A stretch of 64,000 nt of DNA from an uncultured Rikenellaceae bacterium (GCA_947040435.1 CAMRBL010000002.1:23778-87777); one strand, 5' to 3'; shown: positions 16,150-25,839, numbered from the stretch's first letter. Numbers and translations are program-made. The notes: generated from the sequence alone by a model not told the origin.

Positions 16150-17711
16150 TGAGTAGTAATATTGAAAAAATCCAGGAATTAATCACTTTCCGTGAACAAG
16201 CTAAACTTGGCGGTGGTCAAAAAAGAATTGACTCTCAGCACAAAAGAGGGAAATTTACAGCACGTGAGAGAATTAATATGCTTCTTGATGAGGGTTCTTT
16301 CGAGGAGTTTGATATGTTCGTAACTCATAGATGCCATAACTTTGGTATCGAGAAAGAGAGCTACTTCGGAGATGGAGTTGTTACGGGTTATGGTACAATT
16401 GATGGTAGATTAGTCTATATCTATGCTCAAGATTTTACTGTATTTGGAGGATCTCTTTCTGAGACTCTTGCAGCTAAGATCTGTAAAGTAATGGATATGT
16501 CTATGAAAAATGGTGCGCCAATTATCGGTCTTAATGACTCGGGTGGTGCTCGTATCCAAGAGGGTGTTAACGCTCTTGCTGGATATGCTGAAATTTTTCA
16601 AAGAAATATATTAGCATCTGGTGTAGTTCCTCAGATCTCTGCAATATTTGGTCCATGTGCTGGTGGTGCTGTGTACTCTCCTGCATTGACTGACTTTATC
16701 ATGATGAGAAAAGATACTAGTTATATGTTCTTGACTGGACCTAAGGTTGTTAAGACTGTAACTGGAGAGAATGTTACACAAGAGCAACTTGGTGGAGCAT
16801 CTATTCACGCTACAAAGTCAGGTGTTGCTCATTTCGTTGTTGACGATGAGGAGGAGGGAATCGCACTTCTTCGTAAGTTGATCGGATATATGCCACAGAA
16901 TAATCTTGAAGATGCTCCTCTTGCTATCTGTACTGATAGTATTAGCCGTATTGAAGATTCTCTTAATGAGATCATTCCAGATAATCCAAACAAACCTTAT
17001 GATATGTTTGACGTTATCTCATCTATCGTTGATAATGGTGATTTCTTAGAGTCTCAAAAAGGTTTTGCTCCAAACATTATAACTTGTTTCGCTAGATTTA
17101 ATGGACAGAGTGTTGGTATTGTTGCAAATCAACCTAAATACCTTGCAGGTGTTTTAGATTGTAATGCTTCTCGTAAAGCAGCAAGATTTGTTCGTTTTTG
17201 TGACGCGTTCAACATTCCACTTGTAACACTTGTTGACGTTCCTGGATTCCTTCCTGGAACAACTCAAGAGTATGGTGGCGTAATTGTTCATGGTGCAAAA
17301 TTATTGTTTGCTTATGGTGAGGCTACTGTACCAAAAGTTACAATCGTACTTCGTAAAGCATACGGTGGTGCATATTGTGTAATGAGTTCTAAGCACCTTA
17401 GAGGTGACTTAAACTACGCTTGGCCAACAGCAGAAATTGCGGTTATGGGTGCATCTGGTGCAACAGAAGTCCTTGCAGGTAAAGAGGTGAATGCTGTTGA
17501 AGATCCAGCGGCAAGAGCTAAACTTGTCGCAGAGAAAGAGGCTGATTATAGTAAGCAGTTTGCAAATCCATACAATGCAGCAAAATACGGATATATTGAT
17601 GATGTAATTGAACCTAGAAATACTCGTTTCAGAGTAATTAGAGCTCTTCAATCTCTTGCAACAAAACGTCTTGTTAACCCTGCTAAGAAGCACTCAAATA
17701 TTCCACTTTAA
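16149..17711 (+). CDS. mmdA: Methylmalonyl-CoA decarboxylase alpha subunit (carboxyltransferase)
   Basis: Transfers the carboxyl group of (S)-methylmalonyl-CoA to biotin, giving propionyl-CoA. 520 residues, the usual size for MmdA and propionyl-CoA carboxylase beta chains. Crotonase-like N- and C-halves are visible: [32 protein letters not shown], and C-terminal [13 protein letters not shown]. Context with an OadG-like, a biotin carrier and an OadB-like gene, and no biotin carboxylase, indicates the Na+-pumping decarboxylase rather than an acyl-CoA carboxylase. Confidence 0.95.
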   Translation: MSSNIEKIQELITFREQAKLGGGQKRIDSQHKRGKFTARERINMLLDEGSFEEFDMFVTHRCHNFGIEKESYFGDGVVTGYGTIDGRLVYIYAQDFTVFGGSLSETLAAKICKVMDMSMKNGAPIIGLNDSGGARIQEGVNALAGYAEIFQRNILASGVVPQISAIFGPCAGGAVYSPALTDFIMMRKDTSYMFLTGPKVVKTVTGENVTQEQLGGASIHATKSGVAHFVVDDEEEGIALLRKLIGYMPQNNLEDAPLAICTDSISRIEDSLNEIIPDNPNKPYDMFDVISSIVDNGDFLESQKGFAPNIITCFARFNGQSVGIVANQPKYLAGVLDCNASRKAARFVRFCDAFNIPLVTLVDVPGFLPGTTQEYGGVIVHGAKLLFAYGEATVPKVTIVLRKAYGGAYCVMSSKHLRGDLNYAWPTAEIAVMGASGATEVLAGKEVNAVEDPAARAKLVAEKEADYSKQFANPYNAAKYGYIDDVIEPRNTRFRVIRALQSLATKRLVNPAKKHSNIPL

Positions 17712-17715
17712 GGCT

Positions 17716-18615
17716 ATGATGAAAGTGATTTATATACTCATCTTCTCTTTGATAACTCTTGGTAGTTATGCACAAGGATTGAAAGATGTTAGGATTAATG
17801 AGGTGCTTGTAAAGAACCTCACAAATTATGAGGACGATTATGGTGATCGTAGCTCATGGTTTGAGATATACAATACTGGTCACGCAAGAATTAAGCTTGG
17901 AGGTTGTAACCTAAAAGCTACAATGATTGATGGAACAGTTGTTAACTACCAGATCCCAATCAGTGATAAACACGCAGATATTGCGCCTTTGAGCTATAGA
18001 ATATTCTATTGTACAGGGTCTGATTATAAGGGAACTTACTACACAAACTTTACACTAGATAACATAAAGAGCATTGCTCTTTATGATGCTAGTGGAAAGG
18101 GTGAGGCTATTGATAAAGTAGATATTGTTATTGGCGATCAAGTTAACGATGTATCGGTTGGAAACAAGAAGGTTGATAATACAGTTATATTTACTACATT
18201 AACTGAGGTTACTCCTGGAGCAACCAATGAGACTGGATACGTTAAGCCTAAATCGGTTAAGTTTTTAGAGCATGATCCAACAGGAGGAGCTATGGCTTTT
18301 ACTGCAATTGTGGTTGTATTTACTGTATTGTGTTTGCTATTCTTAATCTTCAAGCTTATTGGTGTCTATATGGTTAGAGTTGCTAAAAGAAAAGATACTA
18401 ATAGTAAGAGAGTTAAAGATAGTGCTAATACAGTAGGAAACTCTACAAGTTCATATAGTGGCGAAGAGGTTGCTGCAATTGCTATGGCATTAGCTCTATA
18501 CAAAGAGGATCTACACGATAAAGAGTCTACAATTCTTACAATTAACAGAGTTGCAAGAGCATATTCGCCGTGGAGTTCTAAAATTTATGGTCTAAGACAA
18601 ACCCCAAGAAAATAA
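17716..18615 (+). CDS. OadG-like decarboxylase subunit fused to a lamin-tail domain
   Basis: 299 residues from the paired ATGs at 17716/17719 (an upstream ATG inside mmdA is out of place). Signal peptide 1-19 ends at SYAQ. Residues about 21-165 resemble a lamin-tail domain (VRINEVLVKNLTNYEDDYGDRSSWFEIYN, a GG turn, repeated beta strands). A single transmembrane helix at about 193-217 followed by a basic segment is the OadG-type gamma subunit that anchors the complex. The C-terminus (250-299) has a conserved EEVAAIAMALALY helix and ends in SPWSSKIYGLRQ. Four bases after mmdA. Confidence 0.85.
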   Translation: MMKVIYILIFSLITLGSYAQGLKDVRINEVLVKNLTNYEDDYGDRSSWFEIYNTGHARIKLGGCNLKATMIDGTVVNYQIPISDKHADIAPLSYRIFYCTGSDYKGTYYTNFTLDNIKSIALYDASGKGEAIDKVDIVIGDQVNDVSVGNKKVDNTVIFTTLTEVTPGATNETGYVKPKSVKFLEHDPTGGAMAFTAIVVVFTVLCLLFLIFKLIGVYMVRVAKRKDTNSKRVKDSANTVGNSTSSYSGEEVAAIAMALALYKEDLHDKESTILTINRVARAYSPWSSKIYGLRQTPRK

Positions 18616-18680
18616 AGAGATAAATTATTTATTGTATAGTGTGTTTTACAGCGCAATAGATATTAATATTACTTATCAAT

Positions 18681-19133
18681 ATGAAGGAATATAATTTTAA
18701 AATAAACGGCAATGACTACTCTGTCTCTATAACTAAAGTAGAAGAGTCTTGTGCTGAAGTTACCGTAAATGGTGCTTTGTATAACGTTGAACTTGAGAAG
18801 GACAACATAACACCAAAAATTTCTCCAGTAGCGCAAGTTGCTCCTGATCCACAAATAGTAGCGGCAGCGGCAGCAACGCCAAGACCTCAAGTGGCAAGAC
18901 CTAATGTTGCATCTAGTGCAGCTAGCGGAATTAAGAGTCCACTTCCAGGAGCTATTTTATCTATCAGTGTATCTGTTGGAGACAGCGTTAAGGTTGGACA
19001 AAGACTTCTTGTTCTTGAAGCAATGAAGATGGAGAACAATATTGACTCTGATAGAGAAGGTGTTGTTAAATCTATAAACATCGGTCAGGGCGATCTAGTG
19101 CTTGAAGGTGATTTATTACTAACAATTGAATAA
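18681..19133 (+). CDS. Biotin carboxyl carrier subunit of methylmalonyl-CoA decarboxylase
   Basis: Carries biotin between the carboxyltransferase and the membrane pump. 150 residues: an N-terminal beta-rich part (1-45), an Ala/Pro-rich swinging linker (about 47-82), and a biotinyl domain with EAMKMEN, in which Lys116 is the biotinylation site. Architecture as in MmdC and the gamma chains of Bacteroidales. Its stop lies two bases before the start of mmdB. Confidence 0.94.
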   Translation: MKEYNFKINGNDYSVSITKVEESCAEVTVNGALYNVELEKDNITPKISPVAQVAPDPQIVAAAAATPRPQVARPNVASSAASGIKSPLPGAILSISVSVGDSVKVGQRLLVLEAMKMENNIDSDREGVVKSINIGQGDLVLEGDLLLTIE

Positions 19134-19135
19134 TT

Positions 19136-20308
19136 ATGTTAGAACTGGTAGCAAATAGCTCTTTTTTATCATTTATTGGTGAAAATTTGCAACAATTTTA
19201 TCAATTCACAGGCTTTGCAAACATAACATGGGGACATATTATTATGATTTGCATAGGACTGGGGTTCTTATTCTTGGCAATCAAGTATAAGTTTGAGCCT
19301 ATGCTCCTTGTGCCTATTGGATTCGGTATAATTTTAGGTAATATACCATTTTATCCAGGTATGGATGTTGGTATATACGAAGAGGGTTCAGTTTTAAACT
19401 TACTCTATTTTGGAGTTGTTAAAGGGCTATATCCCCCACTTATTTTCTTGGGGATTGGTGCACTGACGGACTTTTCATCTCTTATATCTAATCCGAAACT
19501 AATGCTTGTTGGAGCGGCAGCGCAGATTGGTATATTTATAGCTTATTCGGCAGCTCTTGCATTTGGTTATACAGGTGCTGAGGCTGGTGCAATTGGTATT
19601 ATTGGAGGTGCGGATGGTCCTACGGCTATCTTTATCACATCTAAACTTGCTCCTGATTTCTTAGGTGCAGTAGCAGTGTCTGCTTACTCATATATGGCGA
19701 TGGTTCCGATTATTCAGCCTATTGTGATGAAGTTGTTCACAACTAAGAAGGAGAGATTGATTAAAATGAAACCAGCACGTCCTATTTCACAAACGGAAAA
19801 GATATTATTCCCGATTGTTGGTGTGTTATTAACAACATTCATTGTTCCTTCGGCGATTCCTTTATTGGGTATGTTATTCCTTGGAAATCTATTGAAGGAG
19901 TGTGGTGTAACTAAGCGTCTAGCAATTACGGCTGGTGGACCGCTTATTGATATTGTTACTATCCTTATTGGTATTACTGTTGGTGCTTCAACACAAGCAA
20001 CTACATTCCTAACGCCAAAGTCGGTAGGTATATTTGTATTGGGTGCTTGTTCATTCTTTGTTGCTACAATGGGTGGAGTCCTTTTCGTTAAGTTTATGAA
20101 CTTATTCCTTTCTGAGGAGAATAAGATCAATCCACTTATCGGAAATGCTGGAGTATCTGCTGTCCCTGCTGCGGCTAGGGTTTCTCATGATATGGGTCTT
20201 AAGTATGATAAGTCAAATTATCTTCTTATGCACGCAATGGGACCTAATGTTGCGGGAGTAATTGGTAGTGCTGTTGCTGCGGGTATTCTTTTAGGATTCC
20301 TTGCATAG
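19136..20308 (+). CDS. mmdB: Methylmalonyl-CoA decarboxylase beta subunit, Na+ pump
   Basis: OadB/MmdB-type integral membrane subunit that decarboxylates carboxybiotin and exports Na+. 390 residues with about nine membrane spans. Signatures include GIIGGADGPTAIFITSKLAP with the essential Asp, GAxTDFSSLISNP, and the C-terminal NAGVSAVPAAARVSH and LMHAMGPNVAGVIGSA. Last gene of the operon, followed by a strong terminator. It couples propionate formation to a sodium gradient. Confidence 0.96.
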   Translation: MLELVANSSFLSFIGENLQQFYQFTGFANITWGHIIMICIGLGFLFLAIKYKFEPMLLVPIGFGIILGNIPFYPGMDVGIYEEGSVLNLLYFGVVKGLYPPLIFLGIGALTDFSSLISNPKLMLVGAAAQIGIFIAYSAALAFGYTGAEAGAIGIIGGADGPTAIFITSKLAPDFLGAVAVSAYSYMAMVPIIQPIVMKLFTTKKERLIKMKPARPISQTEKILFPIVGVLLTTFIVPSAIPLLGMLFLGNLLKECGVTKRLAITAGGPLIDIVTILIGITVGASTQATTFLTPKSVGIFVLGACSFFVATMGGVLFVKFMNLFLSEENKINPLIGNAGVSAVPAAARVSHDMGLKYDKSNYLLMHAMGPNVAGVIGSAVAAGILLGFLA

Positions 20309-20340
20309 ACCACTGTAAGTAATTACATCTTATATATATA

Positions 20341-20372
20341 ACAAGCCCTTTAGCTAATGCTAGAGGGCTTGT
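20341..20372 (+). terminator. Terminator of the methylmalonyl-CoA decarboxylase operon
   Basis: ACAAGCCCTtTAGC-taat-GCTAgAGGGCTTGT with one mismatch, followed by TTTTGTTTG. It starts 33 bases after the mmdB stop. Confidence 0.85.
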
Positions 20373-20457
20373 TTTGTTTGTAGTAGTAGTGTTGTGTGCT
20401 TTTGTATTATGCGTCATTATACGTACTCCTAATGAACTATACGTAATGATAGATTCA

Positions 20458-20535
20458 GAAAACGAAGTTTTCAAGGAAGTTTAATTAAACTTTTTAAAGT
20501 TTATCGGCGAAGGCAGTTCATAGTCTAGTTTGACA
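20458..20535. repeat. Left half of the palindromic repeat element, copy B
   Basis: It starts GAAAACGAAGTTTTCAAGG, continues through an AT-rich arm and ATCGGCGAAGGCAG, then TTCATAGTCTAGTTTGAC, matching the reverse complement of the right half of copy A. The matching second half is absent; sequence diverges after about 20535. An inverted, decayed half lies at 21628-21703. Confidence 0.7.
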
Positions 20536-20817
20536 AACATCAAACACTGCGTAGTTTTACAATTTGGAACGGGTTCATCATGAGTTACGAAAAGTTCAGC
20601 ACCAAGAGCTTTCGGATATCTTCTCACAGAAGATATCAAAACACACTCCTTATCCAAGGCAGATAGACATAGACCAGTATTACCCTGCAACCTGTAACCT
20701 GCAAAGCCATAGGTAAATCAGGTATGACAGTCCTAAAACAGTGGAATCGTAATACATCTGATATGTTTGCTTAAAAAAAGGTACAATATTTTGAACCAAA
20801 ATAGTTAAGAGAGTTAC
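20536..20817. other. Non-coding, possibly decayed stretch
   Basis: About 280 bases between repeat copy B and the next hairpin repeat. Open stretches of 30-60 codons occur on both strands but none starts or ends sensibly, none resembles a family I know, and plus-strand frames with plausible protein composition are broken by stops. A decayed gene is possible; nothing more can be supported. A 20413-20449 imperfect palindrome (TCATTATACGTA ... TACGTAATGA) precedes the repeat. Confidence 0.35.
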
Positions 20818-20876
20818 CTGCGATCAAGCGGTGTCGCCTGCGGAGGGTAGTTCTATCAACTACCCTACAAGCGAAA
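20818..20876. repeat. Small hairpin repeat, 3' of the XRE regulator gene
   Basis: CTGCGATCAAGCGG at the left, then GGGTAGTT-ctatc-AACTACCC (20845-20865), a perfect 8-bp stem with a 5-base loop. It ends four bases before the regulator's stop codon. Same layout as the repeats at 7967-8020, 10320-10366 and 61964-62001, but the CTGCG-CGCAG stem is only partly kept. Confidence 0.5.
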
Positions 20877-20879
20877 AAA

Positions 20880-21074
20880 TTACTCTACTAAGAATACACT
20901 TTCGACAGGCTTCTTAAATACCCGAGCTATTTTAATAGCAAGAATTGCTGAGGGGGTATATTTCCCCGATTCAATAGCATTTATTGTCTGCCTACTTACC
21001 TTAACCATATCTGCTAATTGTTGCTGTGTTATATTTAACATAGCACGTTCTACTTTAATTATATTATTCATCAC
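20880..21074 (-). CDS. Small XRE-family helix-turn-helix regulator
   Basis: 64 residues, essentially a bare HTH_3 domain: helix-turn-helix from about residue 15 to 45 (TQQQLADMVKVSRQTINAIESGKYTPS), then a helix typical of the family and a short C-terminus. Size and sequence resemble the small regulators found next to multi-span membrane genes in Firmicutes and Bacteroidetes. It overlaps the end of the membrane-protein gene by 11 bases, so the two are translated from one message. Confidence 0.93.
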   Translation of the reverse strand: MMNNIIKVERAMLNITQQQLADMVKVSRQTINAIESGKYTPSAILAIKIARVFKKPVESVFLVE

Positions 21075-21519
21075 AACTATTTCTAAGTTTAGCTAATCGT
21101 ATATTAAAGATTAGAACAAATGTGATGAGCAGAAAAAACATATTAAGGAGTGTAAATAGAAGAAAGGAGATACCGTACAGAAATAATGTACCTAAAATCA
21201 ATACAATACAACTTATCATAAGAGATTGTACTAACGATTGTAATCTAATCTTTTCAATGTATTCATCTTCATCTTTTTCTCGTGAAAAAGATATAAGAGA
21301 TAGAGATGACACTAATCCAATAATACCAATTTCAAATAAAATTCCTGTCTCTATAAATTTGAACCAACCATCGTCTGATACTACAGCAAAAACTTTCATT
21401 ACAATATCACCATCATAAGACGAGTCTGACAAAACGAATAAAAAAATTGCCATAAAAGGCAAAAGCATACACCAACCTATAATTTTACAGCAAGGTGGTA
21501 ATAAATAGTTAGTTTTCAT
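21064..21519 (-). CDS. Four-span membrane protein of unknown function
   Basis: 151 residues with hydrophobic segments at about 12-32, 55-80, 92-115 and 118-142, a charged loop EKDEDEYIEKIR between the second and third, and CIVLILGTLFLYG. I do not recognise a family with confidence; proteins of this layout paired with a short XRE regulator are common and their role is unknown. A TACCTTTG element lies 32 bases upstream. The pair is bracketed by two inverted half-copies of the palindromic repeat. Confidence 0.7.
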   Translation of the reverse strand: MKTNYLLPPCCKIIGWCMLLPFMAIFLFVLSDSSYDGDIVMKVFAVVSDDGWFKFIETGILFEIGIIGLVSSLSLISFSREKDEDEYIEKIRLQSLVQSLMISCIVLILGTLFLYGISFLLFTLLNMFFLLITFVLIFNIRLAKLRNSCDE

Positions 21520-21550
21520 AATTTAAGATTTTAATTTATGTTACTTATCT

Positions 21551-21558
21551 CAAAGGTA
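21551..21558 (-). promoter_or_regulatory. -7 element for the membrane protein/XRE pair
   Basis: Minus strand TACCTTTG. Directly upstream, TATACTTTACATT and AAGTATACTTTAC at about 21562-21597 form a partly repeated AT-rich patch (AAAGTATA..TTTTACATTATATC..AAGTATACTTTACATTT) that could be a regulator site. Confidence 0.45.
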
Positions 21559-21627
21559 AAGTATATTTTACATTATATCAAGTATACTTTACATTTTAAT
21601 CTATTTTCTTTCATATAGGCTAAAAAA

Positions 21628-21703
21628 AGACGAGCCTTCGAATTGCCTTTAGAGATAAATCTAGAAAAAAATTGATTAATCTATTTTGAAAACTTCTTTT
21701 TAT
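21628..21703. repeat. Degenerate right half of the palindromic repeat element
   Basis: AGACGAGCCTTCGAATTGCC aligns with AGACTAGACTACGAACTGCC of copy A, then an AT-rich arm ends TTTTGAAAACTTCTTTTTA, matching TTGAAAACTTCGTTTTC with three changes. Its orientation is opposite to the half-copy at 20458-20535. Confidence 0.5.
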
Positions 21704-21750
21704 GAGGTGTATTATTTATCTTAGAATAGATTGTATCTGTTAACATAAAA

Positions 21751-21791
21751 AAAGAGAAGCCTTCTTGCTCAATGCAAGAAGGCTTCTCTTT
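21751..21791 (-). terminator. Terminator of the TPR lipoprotein gene
   Basis: Perfect 17-base arms AAAGAGAAGCCTTCTTG / CAAGAAGGCTTCTCTTT around a 7-base loop, with A/T runs on both sides; it begins 24 bases after the stop. Confidence 0.85.
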
Positions 21792-21814
21792 ATAAAAATA
21801 TGTTATATCGGATA

Positions 21815-23512
21815 TTACAGAGCAAGAAACTCTTCAGTTCCGAATAATTTTGCGAAATCAACATTCTTCGCAGCCATAGCTTTGAATTTGTTGTCTTTAG
21901 CGATAGCAACTTTAAGGTTTGCAACTGCATTCTTAGAGTCACCCTCTTTCATACAGATAACAGCTTTAAGGTAATCAACGTTAGCACACTTAGAAGCTGC
22001 TGGACATTGACCCGCTTTTGCTAGAGCTGCTTTAGCAGCAGAAAGATTACCGTTGCAAACTTGAGCAACAGCAAGGTTATAAGGAGTTATAGGACCTTTA
22101 ACAGCCTCAGTATAGTTACCTTCTTTAAGAGCAAGAAGAGCTTTTCCTGGAGTGTTAAGAGATGCTAGGTAACCATTAGCTGCTACCATGTCGTTTTGCG
22201 CTAGAGCAATAACACCAAGGTTGTTTGTAATCTCAGTACAAGAGTTAATAGAAGCCGCTTTTTCAATTGCTTTCTTAGCGTCAGCAATTTTGTCTTGCTT
22301 AGCCAATACAACACCTAAGTTGTTATAAGCACGGTTGTCATTAAACTTAGTTGCAGCAGTTTGGTAAGCCTTAGCTTTGATATCCAAGTCGCTAACTAGT
22401 GTAGCAGCAAATAGAAGCTCCTCTAGTTTAAGACAATCAAGGTTGCTAACAAGTGCATCCTTAAGCTCTTGGTCAGTGTATCCAGTTACGTCAGCAGAAG
22501 CTACAAGTTGAGTTCTACGAAGTTGTGGAAGGATCTCTTTCTTCAATACGTCAAATACTTGAGCCATATTTTGGATTTGTTGATCTCTCTCAGCAGGAGA
22601 ACTGTACATTGCAAGAACTTGAAGAATTACATCTTTATCTTCAATATCAGAAGCAGCAACAAGTTTTTTGAAACCTTCCCAATCTTCACCATAAGCAGCC
22701 ATGTCATAAGTTAAATCATTAACTTCTTTAAGTTGCTTACGAGCAGCTTTCTCACCAGCTTCACTACGTTGCTTAGCAAGTTTGTCATTGAATTTAACAG
22801 GTCCATCAGGAGATGCATAACCTTTAGCATATATACCACCTAAAGCTACTCTATCTTTGTCTGAGTTCTCAGTTACGAAATCTTCGAACATTTTAACTTG
22901 CTCTGAAGTAAGTTGAGCCGATCTAACTCTTGAACTGTTAATCAAATACATGATGTCAGCCTCTTTAGAGATAGTTGTAACTCTTTTGAAGTTATCAGCC
23001 ATGTATACAAGACCATCAGTTAGTTTAGCAAGGTTCTGAACAGCGCTAATACCTGAAGCAACAGGGATAGCAGCCATTGGTTGGAATTCAACCTCTTTCT
23101 TACCTTTAGCACACTTAGACTCTACGCGTAGCTCCAAAGTAGAAAGATCTGCTCTTGAATCGTAAGGGAAAGTAACAGTTTGAGTGTAAGTACCACCCTT
23201 TTTGTATGCGATAACAGTGTAGTTATCTTTTACTTTTTCTCCTTGAAGGAACTTAGGAGTACCTGCAATCTCACCACCTTCAAAAACTAAAACTGGTGTT
23301 ACTTTAATTACAGCTTTTTTGTCAAAGTACTTAGCAGGGAACGTAACTGAGATATCAGCAGTTACAGTTGATCCTTTAAGTGTTAGTACTTCTGGAGTAG
23401 AGCTAATCTCTACTTCGTCGATGTTCTTTAGCATTTTTTTGTAACAGTTACAGCTAGAAAGTAAAACTACCATCGCTGTAAGCATCATTGCAATACTTGT
23501 GAATCTTTTCAT
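21815..23512 (-). CDS. TPR lipoprotein with an OmpA-like segment
   Basis: 565 residues from the ATG at 23512 (an in-frame TTG three codons upstream is disregarded). Lipoprotein signal MKRFTSIAMMLTAMVVLLSSC gives a lipidated Cys21. Residues about 25-150 are beta-rich; GYASPDGPVKFNDKLAKQRSEA at about 255 is the OmpA/MotB-type peptidoglycan-binding pattern; TPR-like repeats occupy the C-terminal third (AYNNLGVVLAKQDKIADAKKAIEKAA and three more). An outer-membrane anchored structural lipoprotein is likely; the partners are unknown. Very Ala- and Lys-rich, so probably highly expressed. Confidence 0.8.
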   Translation of the reverse strand: MKRFTSIAMMLTAMVVLLSSCNCYKKMLKNIDEVEISSTPEVLTLKGSTVTADISVTFPAKYFDKKAVIKVTPVLVFEGGEIAGTPKFLQGEKVKDNYTVIAYKKGGTYTQTVTFPYDSRADLSTLELRVESKCAKGKKEVEFQPMAAIPVASGISAVQNLAKLTDGLVYMADNFKRVTTISKEADIMYLINSSRVRSAQLTSEQVKMFEDFVTENSDKDRVALGGIYAKGYASPDGPVKFNDKLAKQRSEAGEKAARKQLKEVNDLTYDMAAYGEDWEGFKKLVAASDIEDKDVILQVLAMYSSPAERDQQIQNMAQVFDVLKKEILPQLRRTQLVASADVTGYTDQELKDALVSNLDCLKLEELLFAATLVSDLDIKAKAYQTAATKFNDNRAYNNLGVVLAKQDKIADAKKAIEKAASINSCTEITNNLGVIALAQNDMVAANGYLASLNTPGKALLALKEGNYTEAVKGPITPYNLAVAQVCNGNLSAAKAALAKAGQCPAASKCANVDYLKAVICMKEGDSKNAVANLKVAIAKDNKFKAMAAKNVDFAKLFGTEEFLAL

Positions 23513-23589
23513 AATGCGCAAATTAAGGTTAATTATTATTTAATTGTTTTGACTATTTTGTTCTTTTTAAAATAACAAATCTATTAAGG

Positions 23590-23597
23590 CAAATTTA
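23590..23597 (-). promoter_or_regulatory. -7 element for the TPR lipoprotein gene
   Basis: Minus strand TAAATTTG, matching TAnnTTTG, 78 bases upstream of the start; it lies after the pnp stop. Confidence 0.4.
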
Positions 23598-23682
23598 ATA
23601 AAGTATATTATCTATGCTTGTTTACCTGTTTAATAAACATTTGACTCACATTAATAATATACCATTATCAATATTTATGCCA

Positions 23683-25809
23683 CTATTTTTTCTCAATAAG
23701 AACTTTTCTTGAAAGTTTTAGTTTATTTGTTTTCGGATCAACACCGATCAATTTAACCTCAATTACATCACCCTCTTTCAATCCTGTTTGTTCCATTGTT
23801 TCAAAACGTTGGTGATCTACCTCTGAGATGTGTAGTAAAGCGTCTTTTCCTGGAAGAATCTCAATAAAAGCACCAAATGCTACTACTGATTTAATTTTTC
23901 CTTTGTAGATCTCTCCAACCTCAGGGACAGTAACGATACCTCTAATTCTCATTTGAGCTGCTTCTAGAGCCTCTCTATCTTGACAGAAGATATCAACTAC
24001 ACCTTTATTATCAACTTCACTTATCGTGATTGTAGCACCAGTAGTTTTTTGAATCTCTTGAATAACTTTTCCACCAGGTCCGATAACTGCACCAATAAAC
24101 TCAACTGGTATAACAATTTGAACGATACGAGGAACAAATGATTTCATCTCAACTCTTGGCTCACTGATTGTCTCACAAATCTTATCTAGTATGTGTAGAC
24201 GACCTTGTTTCGCCTGCTCTAAAGCACTTGAAAGAACTTCGTATGATAAACCGTCAACTTTGATGTCCATTTGAGCAGCAGTAATACCATCTCTAGTACC
24301 TGTTACTTTAAAGTCCATATCACCCAAGTGATCTTCATCTCCTAGTATGTCTGACAATACAGCAAATTTTCCAGTTGTAGTATCTGAGATAAGACCCATT
24401 GCGATACCTGATACTGGTTTTTTCAACTTAATACCTGAGTCAAGAAGAGCAAGTGTTCCTGCGCAAACTGTCGCCATAGAAGATGAACCATTAGATTCTA
24501 AGATGTCAGAAACTACACGTATTGCATATGGATTCTCTGATCCTACTGGAACCATTGGTTTCAATGCTCTCCAAGCCAAGTTACCATGACCAATCTCTCT
24601 ACGAGAAAGACCTCTAGAAGCTCTTGCATCACCTGTTGAGAATGGAGGGAAGTTGTAGTGAAGAACAAATTGCTCTGATCCTTTAACTAAAACCTCATCT
24701 TTTTGCTTCTCATCAAGTTTTGTACCTAATGTTACAGTTGTTAATGATTGAGTCTCACCACGTGTAAAGATTGCTGAGCCGTGAGCTGCAGGTAGGTAGT
24801 TGATTTCACTCCAGATAGGTCTGATTTCAGTTGTTTTTCTTCCGTCAAGACGAACACCTTCATTAAGAACCATGTTACGCATAGCCATCTTAAGAACATC
24901 ATCATGGAAATACTTCTTAATCAAAGAACCCTTCTCTACTAACTCTTCTGCAGAGTATGTTGCAGCAAATTCAGTCTCTAGATCGTGGAACTTGTCAGTA
25001 CGCTCATGTTTAGATGAACCTGCTCTAGCTATTTCGTATGCTTTGTCATAAGTTCCTGCGATAACTTCTTTACGTAGCTCCTCGTCATTTACTTCGTGAC
25101 AGTATGTTCTTTTTACATCTTTACCTAACTCTTTGCAAAGTTCAATTTGAACTGCACAGTGTCTTTTGATCTCTTCGTGAGCAAACTTGATAGCCTCAAG
25201 CATATCAGCTTCACTAGCTTCAAGCATTTCGCCTTCCACCATTAAGATGTTGTCAATTGTAGCACCAACCATAATATCAAGATCAGCATCTGCCATCTGA
25301 GAGAATGTTGGGTTGATTACTAACTCGCCATTAACACGAGCAACTCTAACTTCAGAGATTGGTCCGTTAAAAGGAATATCAGAAACAGCTAGTGCTGCAG
25401 ATGCTGCAAGTCCCGCTAGTGCGTCAGCTTGAATATCTTTATCTGCAGAAATAAGTTGAACTGTAACAAATACGTCTGCGTGATAGTCTGCAGGGAAAAG
25501 AGGTCTTAGAGCTCTATCGATAAGACGTGAAACTAAGATTTCACTATCATTAGGACGAGCTTCTCTCTTCATGAATCCTCCAGGGAAACGTCCACAAGAG
25601 GCATATTTCTCTTTGTATTCAACTTGAAGTGGCATGAAATCTACATCAGCTTTAGCTGTTGTCGCAGCAACGACAGTTGCTAATAACATTGTGTCTCCTT
25701 GTTTTACAACAACGGCACCGTCAGCTTGCTTTGCTAGTTTTCCTGTTTCAATCATAATCTCGCGGCCATCGCTAAGAGTTATGAATTTTTGAGTTGCGTT
25801 ATACATCAT
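23683..25809 (-). CDS. pnp: Polynucleotide phosphorylase
   Basis: 3'-5' phosphorolytic exoribonuclease of RNA turnover. 708 residues: two RNase PH domains with a helical linker (first about 12-140, second about 310-540, with [23 protein letters not shown] and the metal-binding [18 protein letters not shown]), then a KH domain ([18 protein letters not shown]) and a C-terminal S1 domain ([32 protein letters not shown]). Two consecutive ATGs compete as start. It follows rpsO, a conserved gene order, though a hairpin separates them. Confidence 0.97.
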   Translation of the reverse strand: MMYNATQKFITLSDGREIMIETGKLAKQADGAVVVKQGDTMLLATVVAATTAKADVDFMPLQVEYKEKYASCGRFPGGFMKREARPNDSEILVSRLIDRALRPLFPADYHADVFVTVQLISADKDIQADALAGLAASAALAVSDIPFNGPISEVRVARVNGELVINPTFSQMADADLDIMVGATIDNILMVEGEMLEASEADMLEAIKFAHEEIKRHCAVQIELCKELGKDVKRTYCHEVNDEELRKEVIAGTYDKAYEIARAGSSKHERTDKFHDLETEFAATYSAEELVEKGSLIKKYFHDDVLKMAMRNMVLNEGVRLDGRKTTEIRPIWSEINYLPAAHGSAIFTRGETQSLTTVTLGTKLDEKQKDEVLVKGSEQFVLHYNFPPFSTGDARASRGLSRREIGHGNLAWRALKPMVPVGSENPYAIRVVSDILESNGSSSMATVCAGTLALLDSGIKLKKPVSGIAMGLISDTTTGKFAVLSDILGDEDHLGDMDFKVTGTRDGITAAQMDIKVDGLSYEVLSSALEQAKQGRLHILDKICETISEPRVEMKSFVPRIVQIVIPVEFIGAVIGPGGKVIQEIQKTTGATITISEVDNKGVVDIFCQDREALEAAQMRIRGIVTVPEVGEIYKGKIKSVVAFGAFIEILPGKDALLHISEVDHQRFETMEQTGLKEGDVIEVKLIGVDPKTNKLKLSRKVLIEKK

Positions 25810-25839
25810 AGATATTTAATAAATGTCCGATTATTAATC

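Noticed and set aside
20481-20690. Minus-strand open frame of 69 codons in the repeat patch
   Set aside because: It overlaps half of a repeat element, has no promoter element and no recognisable domain, and lies in a stretch that looks decayed.
20458-21703. Insertion sequence or integrated element
   Set aside because: The ends resemble repeat termini, but no transposase, integrase or recombinase is present and no target duplication can be confirmed; kept only as a finding about repeats.
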